NCBI GenBank assembly: GCA_003574845.1
Contig: NDHY01000001.1
Location: 124,001-188,000 of the forward strand
Direction: 5' to 3'
Source of the DNA: a candidate division NPL-UPA2 bacterium Unc8
Lineage (GTDB): Bacteria > NPL-UPA2
Length of the DNA: 64,000 bases
Positions 17,496 to 25,073 of the stretch are shown piece by piece. The translations under genes and the position numbers were made by a program. Under the pieces are notes generated by a model that saw only the letters and a list, made by a program, of their open reading frames with translations, did not search any database and was not told where the DNA came from. The number at the start of each line of letters is the position of its first letter. Position 1 is the stretch's first letter.

Positions 17496-18512
17496 ATGGC
17501 AAGAGCAAGGTGTTTTTTCTTCTTAATTTTATTTTTGATTGGGCTCCAGACTCTTTCCTTTGCCAGAGAGCCCGATATTATTCCGCAGTTAAGAGAGGAC
17601 TTCCCGGGGGCAATCATCTCCTTTGACCCGGCGACAAACACCATAGTTGTCACCGCCACCCCCGAGGAGCAGCAAAAAATCGGGGAGATGCTTGAAGTGC
17701 TGGATACCCCCCCTCCCCAGATTGCCATTGAGGCAAGGTTCATTGAGTTTATTGTTACCGATACAGGTGAGTTGGGCGGCGAACTTCGGCTCCCTGACCT
17801 TGAGGTAGGAGAGATAGCCGCAGATGCAACCGTGGATATCGTTGTCAACTGGGCATTGGGCGTAACGCCTTTTCCGGTGGATGCCGCCGCAGGTATCATC
17901 AGGCTGCTCCGGGACCCCCCGAGAGTGACCCCGGCAGTAACCAAAGCCATCATACGAGCCCTGGCAAAAGAAGGAAGAGTAGAGGTCATCTCTGCCCCAC
18001 GGGTGGTGACCTTAAGCGGACATACAGCCGAAATTAAACTTGAAACGAAGGTTCCTTATCTCACTGAGGTAAGGTTTGTTGAGGGGGTGCCAGAGTTTCC
18101 ACCTCCAGCAGAAAAAGAAGCGGGAATCTTCTTAGAGGTAACCCCTGCTGCCATTGAAGGAGGTGCCCTCATTACAATGGAGATTAAGCCGACCGTTAAG
18201 TTCCTGGTGAGGAGAGTGCCGGGAGTGCCGGGAGTTCCAAGAGACTTTGCCCACCCCATTATTGATGAGCGCACTACTCAGACTCATGCAGTAATTGAAT
18301 CGGGAGAGACAATTATCTTGGGAGGGTTAATCGGGAGGGAAGAGAGGATGGTGGACAGGAAGCTTCCCATCCTCGGGGATATCCCCGTTTTAGGACAACT
18401 TTTCTTCAGGCACAGGTATCACCTTGATGAAAAAAGAAAGCTTCTTATTTTCCTCACCGCCCATCTCGTTGACCCCTGGGGTGAGATTATTGTCGCAAGG
18501 AGGGAGAATTGA
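17496..18512 (+). CDS. Short secretin-domain protein A (N1-like plus secretin C domain)
   Basis: The 338-residue protein has its own signal peptide (about 1-22). The region 25-75 resembles the end of a secretin N domain ('DPATNTIVVTATPEEQQKIGEML', then 'LDTPPPQIAIEARFIEF'). The rest is the outer-membrane secretin domain, with 'VEVISAPRVVTLSGHTAEI', 'GIFLEVTP' and the C-terminal 'GETIILGGLI...KLPILGDIPVLGQLF'. Full PilQ is usually 600-750 residues, so this is a minimal secretin. It starts 5 bases after the AMIN/STN gene and overlaps the start of its paralogue. It probably forms the pilus outer-membrane pore together with its neighbours. Confidence 0.88.
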   Translation: MARARCFFFLILFLIGLQTLSFAREPDIIPQLREDFPGAIISFDPATNTIVVTATPEEQQKIGEMLEVLDTPPPQIAIEARFIEFIVTDTGELGGELRLPDLEVGEIAADATVDIVVNWALGVTPFPVDAAAGIIRLLRDPPRVTPAVTKAIIRALAKEGRVEVISAPRVVTLSGHTAEIKLETKVPYLTEVRFVEGVPEFPPPAEKEAGIFLEVTPAAIEGGALITMEIKPTVKFLVRRVPGVPGVPRDFAHPIIDERTTQTHAVIESGETIILGGLIGREERMVDRKLPILGDIPVLGQLFFRHRYHLDEKRKLLIFLTAHLVDPWGEIIVARREN

Positions 18513-19486
18513 AAGGTGTAGGAGCAATATTATTGGTGGCACTCTTCCTCGTCTGGTCCACTCCTGTCCGGGGAGAAAATATTGTTACCATATTAGAGGA
18601 GCGATTTCCTGAGATAAAAGTCAGGCTGGACCCTGTTCACGGCATCCTTACCATTGACGCCACCCCCGAAGAGCATGAGGAGATCAGGAAAATTCTTAGA
18701 AAATTAGATATCCCTACTCCTCAGATCAGTATTGAAACAAAATTCCTTGAGCTCACCGTTACCGAGCTTGGTGAGGTGATGGTTGACCTGGACGCATTAG
18801 GAATAACGATTGAAGGAGAACCTGTTCAGCTTGAGATACCCTGGGACCCGAGGTATCCAGAGACAGCCATCACCTTCTTCGGAAGGAAGGGCGACCCCAG
18901 GGCGCTGACGGCAGTGCTGCGAGCACTTGAAGAAGAAGGTGAGGTAGAGGTCATCTCTGCCCCACGGGTGACCACCCTTAATAACCGGGAAGCAACCATT
19001 GACATTATGGTATCGGTCCCCTATGTCGGTGAGATTACGCGTGAGAACATAGGAACAGTAGAAGCGCCAGTCTGGGTGGTAACTTACCATATTGAGGAGG
19101 AGGAGGCGGGTGTCCTTCTCAGGGTAACTCCTTCGGTTACCCCGGGGGGGACGCGGATTACCCTGCACCTTGAACCCACAGTCAGAATAGTAGAGGAAAG
19201 GCTGTCTCTCTTTGGTGTAGGCGCTGAGCTTGACTGGCCGATTATGGCTGAGCGGACAGTCACCACCCAGATGGTGGTTGAGTCTGGAGGGACAGTTGTT
19301 CTTGGCGGGATGATTGATAGCAGAAAAACGGCGGAGAAGGGAAGAATCCCGCTCCTTGGAGACATTCCTATTTTAGGGCATCTTTTCAGGTTCCAGCACT
19401 ATAGAGATGAAAAAAAAATGCTCCTTATTTTCCTCACACCCCATATTCTCTCCCCTGCCGGCGAGAAAATTGTGGCTGCGCGGTAG
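18509..19486 (+). CDS. Short secretin-domain protein B (paralogue of A)
   Basis: The 325-residue protein starts at a TTG preceded by AAGGAGG and overlaps the stop of protein A (TTGA). Signal peptide about 1-21. The same plan follows: N1-like end ('LDPVHGILTIDATPEEHEEI', 'LDIPTPQISIETKFLEL') and secretin domain ('VEVISAPRVTTLNNREATIDI', 'GVLLRVTPSV', 'GTVVLGGMIDSRK', 'RIPLLGDIPILGHLF'). The two proteins share architecture and many motif residues but differ throughout, so the duplication is old. The pair may form a mixed secretin ring or serve two machines (inference). Confidence 0.88.
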   Translation: MKGVGAILLVALFLVWSTPVRGENIVTILEERFPEIKVRLDPVHGILTIDATPEEHEEIRKILRKLDIPTPQISIETKFLELTVTELGEVMVDLDALGITIEGEPVQLEIPWDPRYPETAITFFGRKGDPRALTAVLRALEEEGEVEVISAPRVTTLNNREATIDIMVSVPYVGEITRENIGTVEAPVWVVTYHIEEEEAGVLLRVTPSVTPGGTRITLHLEPTVRIVEERLSLFGVGAELDWPIMAERTVTTQMVVESGGTVVLGGMIDSRKTAEKGRIPLLGDIPILGHLFRFQHYRDEKKMLLIFLTPHILSPAGEKIVAAR

Positions 19487-19512
19487 TTGGCTAATCCATC
19501 AAAAAAAATAAA

Positions 19513-19602
19513 ATGCCATCAGGAAGAAAGAAAAAAAAGACAAAAATGGCCAAGCACAAGCGCAAAAAGAGACTGCGCCGCGACCGGCACAAGAAAAAAT
19601 GA
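19513..19602 (+). CDS. 29-residue AURKAIP1/COX24 (mS38-like) domain mini-protein
   Basis: The open frame is ATG (19513) to TGA (19602), 29 residues and almost all basic: starts MPSGRKKKKTKMAKHKRKKR and ends RLRRDRHKKK. From memory this closely matches the very short 'AURKAIP1/COX24 domain' proteins of Bacteroidetes (pattern MPSGKKRKRHK..THKRKKRLRKNRHKKK). These are related to the mitochondrial small-subunit protein mS38 and comparable to the mini ribosomal protein bS22. The likely role is a ribosomal or rRNA-binding peptide. There is no Shine-Dalgarno upstream, only an A-rich leader. The stop overlaps the next start as ATGA. Confidence 0.8.
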   Translation: MPSGRKKKKTKMAKHKRKKRLRRDRHKKK

Positions 19603-20567
19603 GTACAACGATATTAAAAAATCTCCCACTGATCGCTTTTCTTTTATTTAATGCGCCAGCAGGCATCAGCTTCGTCTCGCACATAGACCACTTTGAAAGC
19701 GGAAGGGAATATTTTTATCAGGGAAAAACAAAAGAGGCAAGGATAGAGTTCAGGAAGTCTGAACGGCTTAATCCACGTCTTGACGAAATAGATAAGCAGC
19801 TCGCCGCTGAAGTTATCAGATATCTAAAAGAAATTAAAGAGAAAGAAAGGCATGCCGCCAGCTCAAGATACACAGCGGCGAGAGACCATGAGGCAAAAGG
19901 CAACTTCATTGCAGCAGGTAGAGCGTATCGGGAGCTAATTGAGCAGTACCCTGGCAGCAAGGAGGTGACCTCGGCGCTGGATGGTCTCTACCGGGTTGCC
20001 ACAGGTATCCTCAAGGACGAAGACAGACCGCGGCTTTTTGCAGAGAGTAATTATTCCCGGGCAAGAAGGCTTTTTCAGTTTTTATCAGAAAGGCTCCCTT
20101 TTGGTGAAAAGGCAGCCCGGGTTCAATACAAGATAGGGTTGTCTTATTTTTATGACGATGACTTCCCTAAAGCAGCGCTACACTATAAGAGAGTCATTGA
20201 AAATTATCCACAAAGCCCGTACGCAGAAAAAGCCCTCTTCGGGATTGCAATGGCTTATTTAAATCAATCTACTGCTCCGCCCCGTGACCAGACAATGACT
20301 AGGCGCGCCCGGGAGAAGCTCAGGAACTTCCAACAGCTTTTCCCTGATAGCCCTCTGCAGAAAGATGCCGAAGAAAAATTATTTTCTTTAAATGAGCAAT
20401 TAGCCGAGCACCTCTACAGAATTGGAACATTCTATAAGAGGCAGGGTGAACTTGCCGCTGCCAAAATCTACTACGAGAGCATTTTAAATGACTACTCGGA
20501 AACCAGCTGGGCGGCTCCGGGGAGGGACCGATTAAATGAGCTCACGACAAAAGCTGCTGTGCGCTAA
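19599..20567 (+). CDS. TPR outer-membrane assembly-type protein (BamD/YbgF-like)
   Basis: The 322-residue exported protein has an N-terminal hydrophobic segment (about 6-26) followed by TPR repeats in two groups ('GREYFYQGKTKEARIEF', 'HEAKGNFIAAGRAYRELIEQYPGS', 'GLSYFYDDDFPKAALHYKRVIENYP', 'GELAAAKIYYESILNDY'). This pattern is shared by BamD/YfiO and CpoB/YbgF, which support outer-membrane protein or envelope assembly. BamD is a lipoprotein and no lipobox cysteine is seen, so the exact family is open. It overlaps lptE by 32 bases, supporting an outer-membrane biogenesis role. Confidence 0.75.
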   Translation: MSTTILKNLPLIAFLLFNAPAGISFVSHIDHFESGREYFYQGKTKEARIEFRKSERLNPRLDEIDKQLAAEVIRYLKEIKEKERHAASSRYTAARDHEAKGNFIAAGRAYRELIEQYPGSKEVTSALDGLYRVATGILKDEDRPRLFAESNYSRARRLFQFLSERLPFGEKAARVQYKIGLSYFYDDDFPKAALHYKRVIENYPQSPYAEKALFGIAMAYLNQSTAPPRDQTMTRRAREKLRNFQQLFPDSPLQKDAEEKLFSLNEQLAEHLYRIGTFYKRQGELAAAKIYYESILNDYSETSWAAPGRDRLNELTTKAAVR

Positions 20568-20991
20568 TCTCGCAGCGCTCCTTCTCTTGGGAGGGTGTTA
20601 TACGCCCTCTCCCCCCGATGTGGCAGAATTCAGGTCTATTGCCATTAATATTGAAAATAAAACATTTGAGGGTGGCATTGAAGTTCAGATAAAGAAAAAA
20701 ATAAGAGATGAATTTATATTTGACGGAAGACTAAGCGTTGCGAGGGGCGAAAACGGCGCAGACCTCAGGCTATGTGGTCAAATTACAAGTTATGTTGAGG
20801 GCAAGAGGGTTGGAGAGCCCTATGTGACCATCGGAGGTATCTTCACCGTTAGAGACCTGCGGAACAACAGGGTTTTATGGGAAAACAAGATAATTAAGGG
20901 AAGCTCCGTCGCTCCAACCAATCGTGAGGCAAAAAGGGGGGCGCTCACTAACCTGGCAAGGAGCGTTGTTAAGGAGACGCTGGGGGGGTGA
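20536..20991 (+). CDS. lptE: LptE-like LPS-assembly lipoprotein
   Basis: The 151-residue protein has a lipoprotein signal peptide ending in LLLLGGC (C21). The mature part has the LptE pattern ('FRSIAINIENKTFEGGIEVQIKKKIRDEFIFDGRL', 'ADLRLCGQITSYVEG'). LptE plugs the LptD barrel that inserts LPS into the outer leaflet. Location just before holA matches the lptE-holA order of E. coli and many Gram-negatives. LptF and LptG of the same pathway are encoded at 25074-27222. Confidence 0.82.
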   Translation: MSSRQKLLCANLAALLLLGGCYTPSPPDVAEFRSIAINIENKTFEGGIEVQIKKKIRDEFIFDGRLSVARGENGADLRLCGQITSYVEGKRVGEPYVTIGGIFTVRDLRNNRVLWENKIIKGSSVAPTNREAKRGALTNLARSVVKETLGG

Positions 20992-21000
20992 AAATAGAAA

Positions 21001-21858
21001 ATGAAGATTAGCTACCAGGAATTTCTTTCTCGCACCCAGAAAGGAATGGCGCCGCCAATCTACATTTTCTCAGGTGAAGATGAATTCTACAAAGAGAGGG
21101 CAGTAAAAAAATTAAAAAAGCTTATCCTTAAGCAGGGGGTGGACGAACTAAGTTTCAATCTTTTCTACGGAGAAGAATCTACTGGCACTGATATCATTAA
21201 AGCCGCTTCTACTCCTACACTTACCGGAGACAGACAACTTGTTATTGTTAGGAATGCTGACAGGGTAGGAATTTCGGCAAAAGCTATAATTAAAAACTAC
21301 TCCCGTTCCCCTTTTCCCCCTACCTGCCTTGTCCTTTTGGTGAGGAAAAATGACTACAGGTTCGGAATTGAGGTGGTTTTTGCTCTCCCTTCCGAGGGTG
21401 AATCTATAACCTGGATTACGAAGCAGGCCAGAGAGAAGGGGTGGAGCATTTCCCCCCAAGCTGCCCTTGAGTTAAAAGAAAAGGTGGGGATGGATACCCG
21501 GACATTAAACAATGAGATAGAAAAACTCGTTCTTTACTGCCGGGATAAAAAGAACATCACCCCCGAAGACATAAGGGTTTTAGTGGGTGACTCAAAAGAA
21601 GTAATTACCTCTGGCATCATCAGTGCAATTAACAAAAATGAGGCAAAAAAAGCACTTGCAATACTAAAAAAACTCTCAGTGGATGAAAAAAAGACACTTA
21701 TCAACGCCATTGCCTGGCAGATGAGGCGACAGGGGCTGGGGTGGGACAGGTTTAAAAAAGGCTTTCGTTCTATTCTTCAGGCAGAGCTTGATTTCAAATC
21801 AGAAAGATTCTCACCTGAGTTAGTGTTAGAGCTACTTGTCATAAGGCTTTGTAGTTGA
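21001..21858 (+). CDS. holA: DNA polymerase III delta subunit
   Basis: HolA is the clamp-loader subunit that opens the DnaN ring. The 285 residues are somewhat shorter than usual (320-350). The N-terminal AAA+-like fold is recognisable ('PIYIFSGEDEFYKERAVKKLKKLIL', 'FNLFYGEE', 'IIKAASTPTLTGDRQLVIVRNAD'), and the C-terminal collar helices include 'AQLDFKSER'-like 'AELDFKSERFSPELVLELLVIRLC'. The last 82 bases overlap, on the opposite strand, the 3' end of rpsT. Confidence 0.92.
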   Translation: MKISYQEFLSRTQKGMAPPIYIFSGEDEFYKERAVKKLKKLILKQGVDELSFNLFYGEESTGTDIIKAASTPTLTGDRQLVIVRNADRVGISAKAIIKNYSRSPFPPTCLVLLVRKNDYRFGIEVVFALPSEGESITWITKQAREKGWSISPQAALELKEKVGMDTRTLNNEIEKLVLYCRDKKNITPEDIRVLVGDSKEVITSGIISAINKNEAKKALAILKKLSVDEKKTLINAIAWQMRRQGLGWDRFKKGFRSILQAELDFKSERFSPELVLELLVIRLCS

Positions 21859-22109
21859 TTTACTTTACGCGCGAAGCGCGACTTCTTTCTTGCCGCCCTC
21901 TTTTTATGAATCACCCCCCTGGAAGCCATTTTATCAAGTATCGCTATTAACCCGGGCAGCATCGTTTTTGCCTCACCGGGTCGCCCGGATTTTACCGCTT
22001 GCTCGCATTCCTTGAGTGAAGACCTTGCCTTGTTTTTATATTTGATATTATAAGCCTTTTTCTTCTTGTTAATCCTGAGCCTCTTTTTTGCAGATTTTGT
22101 CACTGGCAT
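21777..22109 (-). CDS. rpsT: 30S ribosomal protein S20 with C-terminal extension
   Basis: The 110-residue protein starts 'MPVTKSAKKRLRINKKKK', and the body matches bS20, which binds 16S rRNA. Strong AGGAGG upstream. bS20 usually ends near 'AKKVNKL', here 'ARKVNQL' at about residue 85. The remaining 25 or so polar residues are antisense to the holA 3' end, an 82-bp convergent overlap. The tail is probably read-through after loss of an original stop rather than a functional domain. Confidence 0.95.
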   Translation of the reverse strand: MPVTKSAKKRLRINKKKKAYNIKYKNKARSSLKECEQAVKSGRPGEAKTMLPGLIAILDKMASRGVIHKKRAARKKSRFARKVNQLQSLMTSSSNTNSGENLSDLKSSSA

Positions 22110-22155
22110 AATTATCCTCCTGATTCTTTTGTGGCAATAAATGGGGGGCTGGTTT

Positions 22156-22238
22156 TGGGGAGAGGAGGATTCGAACCTCCGAAGCCGTACGGCGGCAGAT
22201 TTACAGTCTGCTCCCTTTGTCCACTTGGGAACCTCCCC
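22156..22238 (-). tRNA. tRNA-Tyr (GTA)
   Basis: An 83-nt class II tRNA on the minus strand. Acceptor GGGGAGG pairs with TCTCCCC, the anticodon stem is GCAGA/TCTGC with loop CTGTAAA (anticodon GTA), the variable arm is long, and the T arm is GGAGG-TTCGAAT-CCTCC. CCA is not encoded. It begins 5 bases after the dnaN stop, so it is probably processed from the dnaA-dnaN transcript. Confidence 0.96.
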
Positions 22239-22243
22239 TTTCT

Positions 22244-23353
22244 TTATGGTCTTATTGGCATAATCACATAGGTGTATTTTTCATCTCCATCCGGCTTCAT
22301 TACCCCTGAATCCAGTGGGCCGTTTAAATCCAGGAACACATCAGCGCTTTCCTCGTTTTTTAAAAAATCCATTATATATCTTGGTTCAAAAATAATATTA
22401 ATTAACGGGACATCAGGACATGGTTCTTTATGTTTTAAATCCACCTCCTCTTTCACCTCTCCGATACCAGGAATATTTGCTTTTAATATTATTTTATCTG
22501 CCAATACATCAAACCCCACCGCAGCTGATTCTTCACTTGTTAGAACAGCGACCCTCTTTAGATTATCAAAAAACTCTTTATTTTTCAATCTCACTCTCCT
22601 TTTAAAATCAGGTGGGATGGCTTTTTGGTAATCAGGAAACTGTTTATTAATGAGCCGGGATACCAACCTGTCTTTATTTTTTATTTGAAAGGATATTTCG
22701 TTTTCTCCAAAGGAAACCTCAACCTCTCCTTTATCTAAAATCTTTGAAAGTTTATTAATTGTTTTAATGGGAATAATAATCTCTTTTTTACCCCGACAGG
22801 AATTCTTTATTGTGCTTTCAATACAAGCCATTCTTCTTCCATCCGTAGCTATTAATCTTAAAATATCCTCAACTACCACAAAAAGAACGCCACTAAGTGC
22901 AGGACGAGCATCATCATAAGAGACAGCAAAGGATGTCTTTTTTATCATTCTTTTTAAGTCTGTTTGCTTAATTGAAAAAGTATTGCTTTTTTCTATTTGT
23001 GGTAGTTCAGGAAAGTCCTCTACCCCCGATCCGTTAATCCTGAAAAAACCTTTTTTATAATTAATAATAAAGGTATTATTTTCTGTATTTATGTTTATTT
23101 CAACATCAGGTAATGATTTAACTGCTTCACTGATTTTGTGGGCTGGAACTGTGATTTTACCCTGTTCTATTACCTGGGCAGGAATATAACACTCCATTCC
23201 TACTTCCAGGTTAGTAGTTATCATATGTAGAGAGTTCTCGCTTGTTTCAATAAGTAGATTAGATAGAATTGGTAATGTATTACTTATTAAGATAATATCA
23301 TCTACCATATTTATTCCTTTAACTAAATCCTTTTTTAAACAATTCACTTTCAT
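22244..23353 (-). CDS. dnaN: DNA polymerase III beta subunit (sliding clamp)
   Basis: The 369 residues are the normal length and form three clamp domains. N-terminal 'MKVNCLKKDLVKGINMVDDII', middle 'VSYDDARPALSGVLF' and 'ATDGRRMA', and C-terminal 'YTYVIMPIRP' are all typical. The ring tethers polymerase to DNA. It lies directly downstream of dnaA, the classical origin-region order. Confidence 0.97.
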   Translation of the reverse strand: MKVNCLKKDLVKGINMVDDIILISNTLPILSNLLIETSENSLHMITTNLEVGMECYIPAQVIEQGKITVPAHKISEAVKSLPDVEININTENNTFIINYKKGFFRINGSGVEDFPELPQIEKSNTFSIKQTDLKRMIKKTSFAVSYDDARPALSGVLFVVVEDILRLIATDGRRMACIESTIKNSCRGKKEIIIPIKTINKLSKILDKGEVEVSFGENEISFQIKNKDRLVSRLINKQFPDYQKAIPPDFKRRVRLKNKEFFDNLKRVAVLTSEESAAVGFDVLADKIILKANIPGIGEVKEEVDLKHKEPCPDVPLINIIFEPRYIMDFLKNEESADVFLDLNGPLDSGVMKPDGDEKYTYVIMPIRP

Positions 23354-23387
23354 GGTATTCCTATTACTCCTTCTCTTCTAATATAAG

Positions 23388-23408
23388 TTACAGTAGTAGT
23401 AACTGTAA
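23388..23408. promoter_or_regulatory. Inverted repeat upstream of dnaN
   Basis: TTACAGT and ACTGTAA are separated by 7 bases, a perfect 7-bp dyad about 35 bases upstream of the dnaN start codon. It could be an operator or a weak hairpin. No known factor is assigned. Confidence 0.4.
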
Positions 23409-23491
23409 TGACTATTTTTAATAGAAAACCGAGTTTTTAATTACATACCAAAGAGATAACCTGTTAATTTAATATTAATAACCCAATAAGT

Positions 23492-23500
23492 TTATCCACA
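23492..23500. promoter_or_regulatory. DnaA box in the dnaA-dnaN gap
   Basis: A perfect TTATCCACA nonamer 6 bases downstream of the dnaA stop, followed by an A/T-rich stretch. It fits either an origin element or DnaA-dependent control of dnaN. Confidence 0.7.
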
Positions 23501-23505
23501 AAAAA

Positions 23506-24807
23506 TCAATTTTCTATTTTTTTTCTTATTCGTTCAATATTATGCTTCATTATCGTGTTGTTTTTTATTTCCTCTTTTATTTTTTTACATGCATGAATAA
23601 CTGTTGTGTGATCTCTGTGCCCGAAACTATCTCCTATTTCGGGAAAGGAATAATCTGTTAAATCCCTTATTAAAAACATTGCTATCTGCCGCGGGAAAAC
23701 AACCTCTTTATTCTTTTTTTTATCTTGCAGGTCAGAGGTTTTTAGTCCATAAAATTCAGCTACGCTTTCTTTAACAAGCTCCATTGTTATTTTATTTTTA
23801 AATAAAATATCTCCCAGGACATCTTCTGTTAGTTTTAAATTTATCGTTGTTTTAGTTAATGCAGCATGGGCAAAAACCCTGGTTAACGCTCCTTCAAGCC
23901 GCCTTATATTTGATTTAATCTGGCTTGCGATAAAAACAATCGCTTCATTGGGGAAAGGCACACCCTTCTCATCTATTAATTTTTTAAGGATGGCAATTCG
24001 CACCTCCAGCGTTGGTTGTTGAATATCAACAACCAATCCCCACTCAAACCGCGAGAGTAATCGCTCATGAAGCGTTGGAATCTCTTTTGGGTGACGATCA
24101 CTGGAGAAAACAATTTGCTTATAACTATCATGTAATGTATTAAAGGTATGAAAAATCTCTTCCTGGGCAGACTCTTTCCCAATAAGAAAATGAACATCAT
24201 CAAGCAAGAAAGCATCTGTGTTACGATATTTATCTCTAAAATCTTGCATTGTACGATTTTGTATTGCCCTGACAAATTGATTAAAAAAAGCCTCTGTTGA
24301 CATATATGAGATCCTGACACCATTTTTTTTCTCTCTTATAAAATGGCCAATTGCCTGCATAAGATGTGTTTTCCCCAATCCTGCACCACCATAAATAAAT
24401 AATGGGTTATATGCTCGTGATGGGGACTCGGCAACGGCAAGAGAGGCAGCATGGGCAAGGTGGTTGCTTTCCCCAACAATGAAATTATCAAAGATATATC
24501 TTTTATTAAGGCGGGGCTGTGATGATGGGTGTTCTGCGAGCGGTGGGTGATTTTTATAACAAGAAGTAGTGATTAGGAAATTCAGGAGAACCTCCTTTTT
24601 ATTAATATCTAATAATGCTTCCTTGATTAAATCAAGGTAGTGTTCTTTAATCCAGTTACAAAAAAATCTACTGGGGACACCCAATGAAAGCGTATTATCA
24701 GAGAAAGAGATAAACTTTATCTGTTTAAACCAGCTGTTGAAGATGCGAGAGTCTACTTTTTTAGTGATTATACTTAATGTTTGTTCCCAGGGATTCAATG
24801 TCAACAC
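23506..24807 (-). CDS. dnaA: Chromosomal replication initiator DnaA
   Basis: AAA+ initiator that binds DnaA boxes and melts oriC. Domain I begins 'NPWEQTLSIITKKV'. The AAA+ domain has 'NPLFIYGGAGLGKTHLMQAIG' and 'DAFLLDDVHFL'. Domain IV has the DnaA-box-binding 'FGHRDHTTVIHACKKI'. The frame is open to a GTG at 24837, but those codons lie within a DnaA-box-like sequence. GTG at 24807 or TTG at 24804/24798, preceded by AGGAAGG, fit the family N-terminus better. dnaN is downstream. Confidence 0.95.
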   Translation of the reverse strand: MLTLNPWEQTLSIITKKVDSRIFNSWFKQIKFISFSDNTLSLGVPSRFFCNWIKEHYLDLIKEALLDINKKEVLLNFLITTSCYKNHPPLAEHPSSQPRLNKRYIFDNFIVGESNHLAHAASLAVAESPSRAYNPLFIYGGAGLGKTHLMQAIGHFIREKKNGVRISYMSTEAFFNQFVRAIQNRTMQDFRDKYRNTDAFLLDDVHFLIGKESAQEEIFHTFNTLHDSYKQIVFSSDRHPKEIPTLHERLLSRFEWGLVVDIQQPTLEVRIAILKKLIDEKGVPFPNEAIVFIASQIKSNIRRLEGALTRVFAHAALTKTTINLKLTEDVLGDILFKNKITMELVKESVAEFYGLKTSDLQDKKKNKEVVFPRQIAMFLIRDLTDYSFPEIGDSFGHRDHTTVIHACKKIKEEIKNNTIMKHNIERIRKKIEN

Positions 24808-25073
24808 CCTTCCTTTGTTTTTCCACAACCTATCCACAGGTTATAGTATCTTTACCATACACAGATAGTTGTGGTGTAAAATAGAGACTAATAATAAATC
24901 CTTGTTATTAATAGCATAAGAACCCATCTTGCATTTATCCACAATAGACCTATGCCCCTTGATATTGTAATAAATATGCTCTTATGTTATTATTAAATTG
25001 CGTTATCAGGTACTTGAACGAGCCTGATTTTATCATACCAATGATATTTGAGCAATAGATTAGGTAAATTATA
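24808..25073. other. Probable replication origin (oriC) region upstream of dnaA
   Basis: A/T-rich gap between dnaA (-) and lptF (+). It contains a perfect DnaA box TTATCCACA (24935-24943) and two one-mismatch boxes, CTATCCACA (24830-24838) and TTTTCCACA (24819-24827), in the same orientation. A further perfect box is beyond dnaA at 23492-23500. Several T/A-rich stretches such as 'TTATTATTAAATTGC' could be melting sites. A bipartite origin flanking dnaA is known in other bacteria. This is inference from boxes and gene context, since no GC-skew calculation was made. Confidence 0.65.
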
